Shown here piece after piece: positions 1 to 11,100 of a stretch of 64,000 nucleotides of DNA. Source of the stretch: Plutella xylostella (lineage: Eukaryota; Arthropoda; Insecta; Lepidoptera; Plutellidae). The position numbers and the translations under genes were made by a program. The notes beneath the pieces are model-generated. The model was not told where the DNA came from, searched no databases, and saw only the letters and a list, made by a program, of their open reading frames with translations. The stretch is taken from NCBI RefSeq assembly GCF_932276165.1, contig NC_063993.1, positions 11,542,001 through 11,606,000 on the forward strand, given 5' to 3'. The stretch's first letter is position 1. Every line of letters begins with the position of its first letter.

Positions 1-375
1 AACCACGTCAGACAACTAAAGGTATGCCAGAGTAAAATGGAGCGGAGTATGCTGAGTGTAAAACTAGCTGACAAAATGAGACTGGAGACTATAAGGAAAA
101 CAACAAAAGTAAAAGACATAATACACACAGTCAGGAAACTGAAATGGAAATGGGTCGGTCACATGCTAAGAAGTCCAATAGAGAAATGGTCCAGAAAACT
201 TACAATGTGGTATCCCAGAGAAGGAAAAAGAAGTAGAGGCAGACCACGGAAAAGATGGGAAGATGACATAAAAGAAGTTGCTGGACCATTGTGGAGGAGA
301 ACTGCAATGGATAGAAGAAAATGGAGGGCTCTAGGGGAGGCCTATGCCGAGAGGCAAGCTGATGACATAACATAA
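1..375 (+). mobile_element. 3' fragment of an RTE-type LINE reverse transcriptase
   Basis: An open frame over about 37-375 encodes the extreme C-terminal tail seen in insect RTE/BovB-like endonuclease-reverse transcriptases: a KLKWKWVGHMLR-like stretch, then W.PREGKRSRGRPRKRWEDD and a DRRKWRALGEAYAER ending. The same tail architecture occurs in the separate RTE copy at 11280-11519, but the two differ enough to be different subfamilies. The frame is already open at the left edge, so the element is cut by the window or 5' truncated. It ends in an A/T-rich tail just after the stop at 373-375. This is a decayed or partial element and not a host gene. Confidence 0.85.
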
Positions 376-1289
376 TAAATAATAATGTCTTTATTAAATA
401 ATTAATTAAATCAAATTGAACAATAAACAATGTCATTAATAAGAATGTACCTACACAAATTAAATCAATTGTATAATTAAAGTGCAAAATAAAACAAATT
501 GTTATTTAAGTGCATGTAATATTTATTTATACTGATGTTATTAAATTGTTATTTCATTTTGTATTATATAATTATAATTAATTAATTGCATGAAATAATG
601 ATTGTTAAATTCTCAATGCAACTGAAATTTATATTGTAAAACTAATTGCATGAAACAATTAATGTTCACGTACTAATGTAAATATAATTGTTATCAGATT
701 AATAAAAGGCTTATAATAATATATTGTGGTGGCTAGCACAAATATATTTCCAAATTAAGTAACGTGATTCAGAACAAGTTTTCAATAAATGGAATTCAAA
801 TGATGATTAGTTTGTTCATTATCATTAGAACATTCAACAACACTATCATTTGTATCCTGCTGTTGTTTCATGTGATCTTCGTCATTACATTATTCAGCTC
901 TAATCGTTCCTGGGTTATCTAACTTTATGCCTGTTTTAGTTCTGGTTTTAAACAATGCTCACTTGATTAAATCCGTTTCATGGCAGTTATGCTTATGTAT
1001 AGCGTTTTTATTTGAATTTACTAGGTTGTAATATTATGTAATAGTGTGTCACGTCGCGGTTTGTTTGTGCCGATGCCTGGCCTGTGACACCCGAGCCGCG
1101 GCAACTGGATCGAGCTCCACACAATAACGGCATTGTGTTGTGCAAATTGTGAAATCAGATCCAGTGCTATCTGGAATCTCGACATCTGTTACATTTGTAT
1201 CGAGTCCAATTCAGTTGCTTGCTCTTTAATTTCTAAATAGCACCTAATGGTATTAGGCACGCAACACAACTGATTTATTTAACCGGTTA
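376..1289. other. AT-rich non-coding DNA, nothing recognised
   Basis: Low-complexity A/T-rich sequence follows the LINE tail (to about 720), then unique-looking sequence. I see no open frame of note, no inverted repeat and no RNA gene. It probably lies in an intron of the KIAA0930-like gene, whose 3' exons must be left of this window, and it is upstream of the sphingomyelin synthase 5' exon. Confidence 0.6.
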
Positions 1290-2329
1290 ATCGGCAGCGC
1301 ATGAATCGACCGTGAGAATCGATAACCGTAACTTTCCCCTATCCTCGCGCCGCGGCCGATCCAAGACGGTGACTCCAAGTTCCCAAACGATTGAGAGAAT
1401 CAACAGTAGGGACCGGGTTCGACTGTGGTCCGGGGGGCGCGGGGCGCGGGCGCGGGGGGACGCCGAGTGCTCGTGCACCGGGCGGGGACGCGGGGGCGGC
1501 GCGGCGCGCGGGGGGGCTGCGCCGTCTCGTCGCGGCGTGACGTCATCGCGAGTAGTCGCCTCCATTGAGCCGAGCGCGCGCGAGCCCCGCCGACGCCGCC
1601 CGAGCGCGCCCGACCGGCCCCGAGCTAGGGATGTCGAAAGTGCAAAAAAATATCGATATTTCGATATATCGATATTTTCTTTTATATCGTTACTGAAATC
1701 GATATATCGAAAAAAAAATATCGATATATCGATATATCGGTAGCTTTATAGGAATAAATTTTTGTGAAATCAAATAATATGGAATTTATAAAAAAACACT
1801 TTTTTTAACTGTCACTTTGTGCCAATGTTGTGTATTTACACTCTCGCTCGGTACACGGTTGCGAGCTAGTATCGCCGCATTGCGTTGTGACGCCAACAAA
1901 AGGGTATTGTTAATGAAAAAATATCGATTTTGATATTTTTTCGATACTTGATTATTTATATCGATGTATCGATATATCGGTTTACAATATATCGTCGGAA
2001 AATATCGATATATTTATAAAAATATATCGATATATCGATACATCGATATTATTTCGCCATCCCTACCCCGAGCCAGAGCCAGAGCCCCGACCGCTCAGTT
2101 CAGTGCTACTTGTTTTCTAGTACGCGGCCATCACTGCGAGCTCGAGAGGGCTTTTATTATAAAATTCAAATAGTTTTCGAGATCCGCCGCGGTGGTTCGT
2201 GAATTTGGTGGTCGAGTGTGCATGAGGTGTCACCTAGTGTAGCGAGAGTGCCGTTACAGTGTGTGTGGCGCAGCGGAGAGCTCGACCTCGATACGGCGTG
2301 CAGCGAGCGCGGCGGAGCGCCCTGATCCG
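1290..2329 (+). promoter_or_regulatory. SGMS: CpG-rich promoter and 5' non-coding exon of the sphingomyelin synthase gene
   Basis: Two very GC/CpG-rich blocks (1310-1625 and 2066-2329) are separated by a MITE (1626-2065); before that insertion they formed one CpG-rich block. A perfect CRE palindrome TGACGTCA lies at 1538-1545. The right block ends in a strong splice donor, CCG|GTGAGT, with the exon ending at 2329. Joined to the acceptor at 3331-3332, the frame has a stop (TGA 2323-2325) just before the junction, so this exon should be 5' UTR. The transcription start was not located. Exon use is inferred from donor strength and position only. Confidence 0.55.
1626..2065. mobile_element. hAT-type MITE with TATCGATA array, inserted in a gene's 5' region
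   Basis: The termini are inverted: TAGGGATGTCGAAA on the left and TTTCGCCATCCCTA on the right. They are bounded by an exact 8-bp duplication CCCCGAGC (1618-1625 and 2066-2073), the target size typical of hAT transposons. The 440-bp interior is AT-rich and non-coding, and both ends are packed with overlapping ATCGATAT/TATCGATA palindromes. It splits the CpG-rich 5' region of the sphingomyelin synthase gene. Confidence 0.9.
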
Positions 2330-3332
2330 GTGAGTTCGCTTTCTACCGCGACCCGTTGTCCGTTGTTCCGCCACTCGGCAACAATGGCCCGCCGCTATGT
2401 GGGTCCTGCGGGACATCTAGTCGGCCACGCCGCCAGGAGCCGCGAGGAGCCCGGCGCCGCCCGCCCGGTCCTTGAACCTGCTCCCGGGCGCCGCCGGGCG
2501 GGACTGCAATTAGCGCGCTCGTCGGCAATCAGATTTCCCGTCCTCGCGTGTGCTTGCCGTGCACTTCTCAACGTGCATTTATTTATATTTGAGTGCGATA
2601 TTAGTTAGTCGTGAGTCCAAAGTTTATTTGCCACAACACCAACTTGGTGGAATTTTATGGCAATAAATGGATCATTTTATTACGACGACGGCGACGGTTG
2701 TTTAGTGATAAGCGAGATGAAACCGGTGATGAATCGTTTTCACTTTCAGACGGTTTATTTGTAAAGCTTAGGGGGAATTAACATAAATAAATCGTCATTT
2801 ACTACGCCGCCGGAGCTGTGAGCCGACGATGCCAGATAACAAATGGAAACTGGATATGTTTCAGAATCTGGCCGCGCTAGCTATTTAAACTCGCCAAACT
2901 GGTTAATTGGACTCTTCATAGAAAAGAATGCTCAAAATTAGGCTCATTTATAATTAGGTACCAATGCAGTCACCAATTAATGATTATATAGATACACTTA
3001 CAAAATAAAATTTTACCCCATTACTTGATGCATTACCGTTTAATTTTTTTTTATCATAACGTACGAAATAAGAGTATCAACGCCTTTGAACATAATTAAT
3101 TAAATTCTCCTACGAAATTATGAGATCAAGAAACAAGTCAATTAGATGATTACTTCGCATTGCAAGTATCCAATGTGTACTTACGCTATTGAATTAACAA
3201 TGACACTTTGTTTACCTTCATTCATCAAGCAGCTGTCCCACTTGTCACAACAAAGTATGGTTTCCATTTCCTTTGATTAACATGAGGATGTCTGCATCAA
3301 GTTGGCTATAACTGTGTGTCTGTGCATTCCAG
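2330..3332 (+). other. 5' UTR intron of the sphingomyelin synthase gene
   Basis: The intron starts at the GTGAGT donor (2330) and ends at the acceptor CATTCCAG (AG at 3331-3332). Its first 250 bp are still GC-rich; the rest is AT-rich unique DNA with no repeats that I recognise. Confidence 0.5.
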
Positions 3333-3367
3333 GAGCGGCAGCGTCGCCCCCGCCCGATGGTGATTGG

Positions 3368-4666
3368 ATGACGGTCTCCGCGCGCGGCGACAGCTCGCCC
3401 CCGCCCCCCGCGCCCCTCGCCGAGCCCCTCGTGCAGTCCGTGCGGCAGTACCTGGCGCAGGAGCCCGCCGCCAAGCCGCCCCCCGCGCCCCCAGCCGCGC
3501 CCCCCGCCGCCGCCCCCACCGATGCTGACATCGCCGCGCACACCGCGCGCGACGACATCCGCGGCATCAACTTCGAGGCGCGCCTGAAGCGCCATGACCT
3601 GAACAACAACCCGCCGCGCCCGCCCGCCCCCGCCCCCGCTGCCCCCGCCGCCCCCGCCATGCCCTCGCAGGCCGAGCTGCTGCAGCGGCAGCCGCTGCTG
3701 GCCGCGCGCAAGGCGGAGCCCCCGGCGGGCACGGACGAGTCCGACCCCGACCCCGAGGGCTCCCCGCGCCACCCCGACTTCGTGCTGGAGCTGGGCGGCG
3801 CCGCGCGCGACGAGCGCTACCCCAAGGAGGTGCTCAAGACGCTGGTCTCCTTCGTGTTCCTGTTCGGCTGCGTGTGCGTCAACATGGCGTCGCTGTCGCT
3901 GGTGCACGAGCGGCTGCCGGACCGCAACTCCACGCCGCCGCTGGGCGACATCGTGCTGGACAACGTGGCGGCGCGCGACTGGGGGCTCGCCGCCAGCGAG
4001 TACCTCATCATGGTGTCCAGCACCACCGCCGCGCTGGTGGTGGTGTTCCACAAGCACCGCTTCATCGTGGCGCGCCGCCTGTTCCTCATCGTGGGGCTGC
4101 TGTACCTGTACCGCTCCGTCACCATGTTCGTGACGGTGCTGCCCGTGTCCTCCGCCACGTACTACTGCTCCCCGCAGAGCGCGCACCCCACGCCGCTGCT
4201 CATCCTGCGCCACACCTTCTACCTCATCTCGGGCTTCGGGCTCAGCATCAACGGCAAGCACACGTACTGCGGCGACTACATCTACTCGGGGCACAGCATG
4301 GTGCTGGTGCTGAGCTACCTGGTGGTGGCGGAGTACTCGCCGCGGCGGCTGTGGCCGCTGCACTGGGCGCTGGCGGCGGCGGCGGCGGCGGGCGTGGCGC
4401 TGGTGCTGCTGGCGCACGGCCACTACACGGTGGACGTGGTGGTGGCCTACTACGTGACCACGCGGCTGTTCTGGTCGGTGCACGCGCTGCTGGCGGCGCG
4501 GGCGGCGGGGCGCGGCGGCGCGCGGGGCGGGGCGCAGTGGCTGGCGCGCGAGTGGTGGTTCTTCCTGTTCTCGTACCTGGAGCGCAACGTGCGCGGGCCG
4601 GTGCCGCGGCGCTACGACTGGCCGCTGCCGTGGCCGCGCGGCAAGCTGTTCTCGCGCCTGAGCTAG
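3368..4666 (+). CDS. SGMS: Sphingomyelin synthase (phosphatidylcholine:ceramide cholinephosphotransferase), SMS1/2-type
   Basis: The 432-aa polytopic membrane enzyme should move a phosphocholine (or related) head group from phospholipid to ceramide in Golgi or plasma membrane. Residues 1-150 are Pro/Ala-rich with no SAM domain. The rest carries the family blocks: an RSVTMFVTVLP stretch, CGDYIYSGHS, then HGHYTVDVVVAYYVTTRLFW. The catalytic triad is H309, H352 and D356, with the same 43- and 4-residue spacing known in human SMS1 (H285/H328/D332). The C-terminal WPLPWP stretch also resembles SMS1/2 more than SMSr. Start choice: the frame is open to 3302 but without an ATG, and the acceptor at 3332 cuts it, so the first in-frame ATG after the splice is 3368. 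All coding sequence is in one exon. Stop TAG is at 4664-4666 and the likely poly(A) signal at 5105. The head-group donor cannot be read from sequence. Confidence 0.92.
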   Translation: MTVSARGDSSPPPPAPLAEPLVQSVRQYLAQEPAAKPPPAPPAAPPAAAPTDADIAAHTARDDIRGINFEARLKRHDLNNNPPRPPAPAPAAPAAPAMPSQAELLQRQPLLAARKAEPPAGTDESDPDPEGSPRHPDFVLELGGAARDERYPKEVLKTLVSFVFLFGCVCVNMASLSLVHERLPDRNSTPPLGDIVLDNVAARDWGLAASEYLIMVSSTTAALVVVFHKHRFIVARRLFLIVGLLYLYRSVTMFVTVLPVSSATYYCSPQSAHPTPLLILRHTFYLISGFGLSINGKHTYCGDYIYSGHSMVLVLSYLVVAEYSPRRLWPLHWALAAAAAAGVALVLLAHGHYTVDVVVAYYVTTRLFWSVHALLAARAAGRGGARGGAQWLAREWWFFLFSYLERNVRGPVPRRYDWPLPWPRGKLFSRLS

Positions 4667-5125
4667 CCGCCCCCGCCCGCGCCCCCCGCGGCCGCCGCGC
4701 GCCCCGCGCCACCGCCCCCGCCCCCGCTCACCTGCAGCGAGTGCCGGCGCAGCACCTGCAGCTCCTTGGGGCTGGTGCGCGTGCACACGGCCAGCGTCAG
4801 CGTGTAGTCGAACTGGTGCACCACCAGGTTGAGGTACACCGTCTCCTCCCAGTCCACCTCGGGGTCGCCGATCGGCAGCTTCTTGGAGTCCTTGCGGAAC
4901 ACCTCCACGTCCGTCTGCGGACAACACAGTGCGGCCCAGCCTTTACCCGCGCGTCGCTACACAGACCTACAGTTGTTGTTTCTAGTGCGATGTGGACTAG
5001 TGGACAATTATTTGCAAACGAAACAGACTCTACGGTCGGGACGCTTTCAGGAGCGCAACTGTGGTAAACCTACTATAAGAAGAAATATTTTTATATTGTT
5101 TAAAAATAAAGTACATAACTGTTGA
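4667..5125 (+). terminator. 3' UTR and poly(A) signal of the sphingomyelin synthase gene
   Basis: The first AATAAA downstream of the stop on this strand is at 5105-5110, in an A/T-rich setting. If it is used, the 3' UTR is antisense to the whole of KIAA0930-like exon 3 (4732-4914). Inferred from signal position only. Confidence 0.5.
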
Positions 5126-8100
5126 TAAAATGATACTGCTTTTATATTAAACACGAATCATCGGATAAGTAGGATTTTTGTAATCTCATCCAAATGGTGC
5201 TAAACTAGGAATTAGGCCGAGTATCTCATTTGGTATCTAGCGACGCTCGTCTGAACTGTCACAAACTAAACTGTATTTAGATATGTTGTATTATAATATC
5301 TAGTGCAGCGTCGCGCCGGCGGGGCTGAGCTGGTGGCATCCAAGTTTGAGAGAAATTTACATGCCAATAGGCCTGCATTCAATGAGAACAATTTTGAAAT
5401 TAGTGAGTGGAATAGTCAACAACAGTTGCACCCACACGCGCATACCTCGTACTTGGGCAGGTATCTGGAGGACCCCTTGACGTGTCTCTTGCGCACGAAG
5501 AACAGCAGATCATCGCAGTCGATGCTCCGCTCCTCCTGGAACAGGAAGTGTCGCACGAACAGGTCCGTCCAGTACGTGGTCCCTTGCAGCACCACGAACC
5601 CAGAGTCTGCAACAAACGGACCATTGTTATTGGCTGCCAACCGGAGCTCTCGTTTCTCGCGATTGTGATTGGTTAAACCGCTGTCAGATGAGGCAGCTGT
5701 TGCCCCCAGACTGGCACCGGCCCGCGCGACGTCTCTGCATGTCACCGGCTTTATGTGTATTCTAGTGTCTACTGTAACTGTAACGCATTCAACAGAGGAA
5801 TATTCTGATATTTGTATGTATTGTACCAAATGTTGTAACTTTAAAATTCTAATTCTGTGTATCGAAGGGTTGCATTATTACCTAATATTATATTATTGTA
5901 CTGTACAGTCCAAAATTTATTAAGTAATCCACTTGAAAGTGCCTTCACAGAGATAACGAGGGATATCTTAATCCCGTGTGTAGTTTAGCCGTTAGTACCA
6001 GAGAGGAGCCTCTAGAGGCGGCGACTCGCATCATTCGAGTTGGACGAAGCATGTTCTAGATTGTCAAGTCATGCTGCAAACAAAGATTAGTGACAGAATC
6101 AAATCAACTTTATCAGCGTGTAATACCGGGCTTTTTGTATTATGTTTATCTAGTTTGATAACTGCTACACGCCAAATTGTGCGCCATCTATTCAGTTGTA
6201 TCTTTTAATATGTTGTTGTATGTTTCTCTGCTGTTTCCTGCTGAAGCAGCCCTTCTGTCTCGACGCTAAGAATCTCAGTATAGTTTCAGCTGTACATTGC
6301 TTCTGTACTTATTGCCTTATCATGTAAGATGTTGCCTAATCATTGATTTTGTATGTCCATACATCCTAGAAGGCATAATTTAAATGTTTTGTACATAGGT
6401 ATTTGATAGGACCCAAAAATATTTTGGAATATTGTATATCGATATTATGCTGTAATATAAAGTTAGCAAGTACTTTGTTTTCTATCGGAGGCAAGTGACT
6501 GTCGCTTGCAACTCTGTCTGTCCCTTAAGGGATTAGATGAGTAAATGTTTTTTTCGTAGTTATTATTTCGTTGAAATGCCACATTGAAAATTTGATCTTC
6601 GAAAGACTATACCTAGATAGATATAGTTTAAGAATTTATGTTTCACCTCATCTGAAAGTTATTCAGAAGGCAACAATTAATTAAAGAAATCCTATATGTT
6701 TTTAAATGGATGTTGCTCAAAGTTGACACAAGTTATGTTCTTGATAATATTAATGAGTTTGTTTACAAGTTCTAATTTCTTTCAAGTTATATTTTTGTGG
6801 CTCTGTTGATGTGTCAAATACAGGAAGTTAATATTCGTTTGTAATTCGCGCCGTGACCGGCACAGAGCCGCCCGCGTCGCGACATCTTCACATTCCGAGT
6901 TTGATACACATTTATTAACAAATTATTGTATCTTTCAGTAGCTATTAAGTATCTACTGCAAAAGAGTAATTGTTTTAACCTAAGCTGTTGTAAAAATGAA
7001 AGTACATCATACATTAAATGTTTTTACAAATAATTGCCTTACTTTGTTACCCTGCGTTGTATCATATAAAGTGGGAGATAGACGTTCGAGTAAGTACGCG
7101 TACTTATAGCTCAACGAACTTTTTATTTGTGAAGTACGCGAATTTAAGGTGACAAGCGAGCGAAAAAGGTCGTCTAGTCACAAGTATGGTGTACTTTCTC
7201 GTACATCTATCTTCCACTTAAGACGTAGCCAAAGTAGAAGACAACAAAAGGAGATCACAATGAGACACCTTAGACAAGGTGGTTGACATATCTCTGTGAG
7301 ACACCTACTGGAAACGAGACTGAAACTATTGTAACTGTGTTTGTCTTTGTGGTTTTTGACACCGATGCCGACACCTACTACGACTACCATGTACCTACGG
7401 GCTGTAAGAACCTCACTCTTGTGTGGGGTAAGTAATACGAGGTATAAAAACGCATGGTATAACATTCACAAGGTATACGCCCATATGATATAAATTTATT
7501 AAGTATAACGATCACTGTGCATAACAAACGAAAGGCATAATTACTAAATACATAATTTTGTAAAGAATAACGTTCAAAAAGTATAATTTCAATTGATATA
7601 TCGATTAAAATATATAACGTTTATAACATATATTGTTCACCGTATACATATAATAACATTATGTATAATGAACAAAAAAATATATTATTATTGGAGCTAT
7701 GTTGGGAGACGCTCCGCTCCGCTTCGCTGCGCTCCGCTTTGCTTTTAACGAACATGTGCACCTAACACGCTCCTCCTCGCTTTGCTCGTCGTCGCACCTA
7801 TCTTTAGGTTTTGGTACTAGGGGTTTTCACAGCATTATTATTATTGAAGCTATGTTGGGAGACGCTCCGCTCCGCTTCGCTGCGCTCCGCTTTGGTTTCG
7901 ACGAACATGTGCACCTAACACGCTCCTCCTCGCTATGCTCGTCGTCGCACCTATCTTTAGGTTTTGGTGCTAGGGGGTTTGACGGCGTTGGGTAATTAAA
8001 CACAGATTATGCGATATGAGAAGAACTTTATACAAAATTATAGTATATATTTTAATTGATATACGTAATGTATGTTATACGAATCGATATTAGTCCTCGT

Positions 8101-11100
8101 GAGTGTTAGTTATTTTGATATTATATGAAATGTACGATATACCAATTGAATCTTATACCTTATGAAAATATAGATTTTGTTGTTATACGTAACGTTCATT
8201 ATATGTTGTGAACGTTATTAATGTGAAATTATACATTTCGTTTTTATACGTCGCAATACGCACCCCTTGTGTGAGTCTGGGTTCGAGTCCCATCCGAATA
8301 GACATTGGAGGTCAAGTTTTTGAATGCCATTTTTATTAATTTAATTCTTGAAAGATATAATACCCATCTAATATTATTTACTTCTGATATACTTTCGGCG
8401 CACCCTTGGATGTCAGCGACTGACGCAAATCTGACTGGTCAATCCTTTGGTATGTAAAATGTAATGTACATAACAAGCGTTGAAGTAAATAAAACAATGT
8501 ACTACAGAAGAAGGGTGTTCCATTGGAGCCCTGTCCAAATTCAGTAGACTACATACAATACAATACAATATAACTTTATTGAACAAAACACACAACATAC
8601 ATTAAATAACAAAAGGAGTAAGCACAATAGACGGCCTTATCGCTAAAAGCGATCTCTTCCAGGCAACTTTTGGGTGAATGAGAGACTTATAGAGTAGAAG
8701 AGGAAGGTGTACACGTATTGCATTTAAATACTAGTGATATTTTTTATGTTTTAATAATAAATACTTAGATACATACATACCAATATAATAGATACTTATA
8801 TACATACCATATACTTATATAAAGATTTATACGTAGGTAGGTACTATTAAATGATGGACATATAATATTCCTTTACACAGAGGAAACTTCACCACAACAC
8901 ACTCGACAATGTGACCTATTTACATCGCGACGGCAGGAGCTGGTGGAATTTGACGTCGAGCTATGCTCCATATTGGATATTGGAGCACGACACAGACCCG
9001 GCTTCAAATACCAACCATATTTATTTTACATCGCTCTTACCAACATTGAGAGGAAACCAGCAAATCTCCACATACTGCCAGTTTCTATAACTCTATCTAT
9101 CCATAACTGGTAGTTACTTTCATACGATTTTGACAGATTGTTACTTTTGATTATGTCAAAATCGTATGAAAGTATCTACCAGTTATAGATAGATTATAGA
9201 AACTGGCAGTTAGTGTGAACCTACTCACTAGCAGCGTAGCAGCATCAGCGGACCAGCGGCAGCGTGGTGAGATATACTATGTCTATGTATAGTCCTTAAC
9301 TTGCTGTCAAAATATGTCATGCAAATATTATTCTTCTGCACAAAAAGGGTGATAAGTCTGATATTGGAAATTATCGTCCCATTAGTTTAATTTCATATAT
9401 TTATAAAATATTTATTAAAATAATTGAAAACCGTATTTCTGCTAAACTTGACTCCCATCAACCACCTGAACAAGCCGGATTTCGACCTGGATTCTCTACG
9501 ACCGACCATCTTCACACCCTAAATCAGATAATAGAAAAACATAGTGAGTTCAACAAACCTCTTTACAGTTCTCCCATATTAATAATGCGCATGCAAATCT
9601 TCGCAAACTGTCGTATTCCCGGAAACACCCGAATCAGTGCCTTAAACAAAGCACTTGCATTTTGATCCTTGTTCGAAAGAAATAGTAGTCAATATCATGT
9701 GACACATAATCGAAAACAATTTGGGCGGTCGGTGGCTGTCACCGATCAGTCAAGGGTCTCAAGGTCAAGATCAATATTACTTTTGTGGAATTATAAAGAG
9801 CTGCAATTACACATCGTTCTTGTTATTTTTTTCAAATGTGAATTTAATTTCAACTTTAATTATTTTTGACGATGCCATATTATGAGGCACATTTAAGAAT
9901 AAAATATGCGTCACATTGATAGACTTCACTTTGCCAATAAAGCCACACCCAAAAGACCAAGTTTGTAATTGTAATATTATTGTGAATGATCAGCGCTGTA
10001 AATACTTTTGAACTGAGATTTTAATGTAAACATTTTTATTAATGTGAAATAATCAGTGCTGTAAATACTTTTGAACTGAGATTTCAATTTTTTTATATAA
10101 ACCTGTGTTTGAAATCCATTTCTCCTTATAATATAAACCTTGTGTTATTCAAACCTTCTTTCATCCATCTTTACATCAGCTTCAGTAAGACACTTGAAAA
10201 GTACCTACTGTAACATTTTCGAAGTAAATTTTAATATTATGGAATATTATGAATTATCGAATCAAATTTCGTTACTGATAAATCAATTATCTCTTTTAGC
10301 ACCAATAACATAATTCTACTAAAATTTCATGAAGAAAATGCACTTAACCACTCTAAATACATAATAGTTTTCTAACGCTCGGGAATACGACCGTTGCCGA
10401 ACAATGACGAAGATTTCTATGTGCATTATCAATTTTGGGGAACTGTACCTTGGTTTTGTGGACTACAGCAAGGCCTTTGATAGCATCACACACAACTCCA
10501 TATTCACAGCATTACAGAACCAAGACGTGGACCCTACCTATATACAGATACTAAGAAAGATTTATAATAATAGCACTGCAAATATCAAACTTCAGAATCC
10601 AGGTCCACTATTCAAAATAGAGAAGGGTGTGAAGCAGGGCGACCCGCTGTCTCCGAAGCTGTTTACTGCCACACTGGAAGAAGTCTACAAAAAGCTAGCG
10701 GCCTCGTGGGAGCGGAAGGGTATAGACGTTGGTGGCAGAATGCTAACCAACCTACGCTTCGCCGACGATATAGTCTTGTTTGCTCCGTCCGCATCAGAAT
10801 TGACACAAATGCTACAAGACCTTAGCACGGCGAGCCTTGAGGTGGGACTGAAGATGAATAGGTCTAAGACTCAAGTCATGACCAATAGCGCTAAAAGTAG
10901 GGTCGAGGTAGACGGGCAGGAAATAGGATATGTCGATGAGTATATCTACTTGGGCCAGATAGCATCCTTCGAAAACAGGCAAGATAAAGAAGTCGAAAGA
11001 CGCATTAACAACGCCTGGAAGAGCTTCTGGTCCATGAAAGATCTAATGAAGGGCACTCTCCCTCTATCACTCAAACGCCAACTCATCGACATGTGTATAC

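Noticed and set aside
3245..4927. 560-codon minus-strand frame opposite the sphingomyelin synthase exon
   Set aside because: Low-complexity Gly/Arg/Ala sequence produced by GC-rich antisense of a real exon. No domain and no splice logic. Its right end only overlaps the true KIAA0930 exon in another frame.
3874..5067. 397-codon plus-strand frame overlapping the same region
   Set aside because: Shadow frame of the GC-rich sphingomyelin synthase coding sequence, repetitive Ala/Gly/Arg with no recognisable domain.
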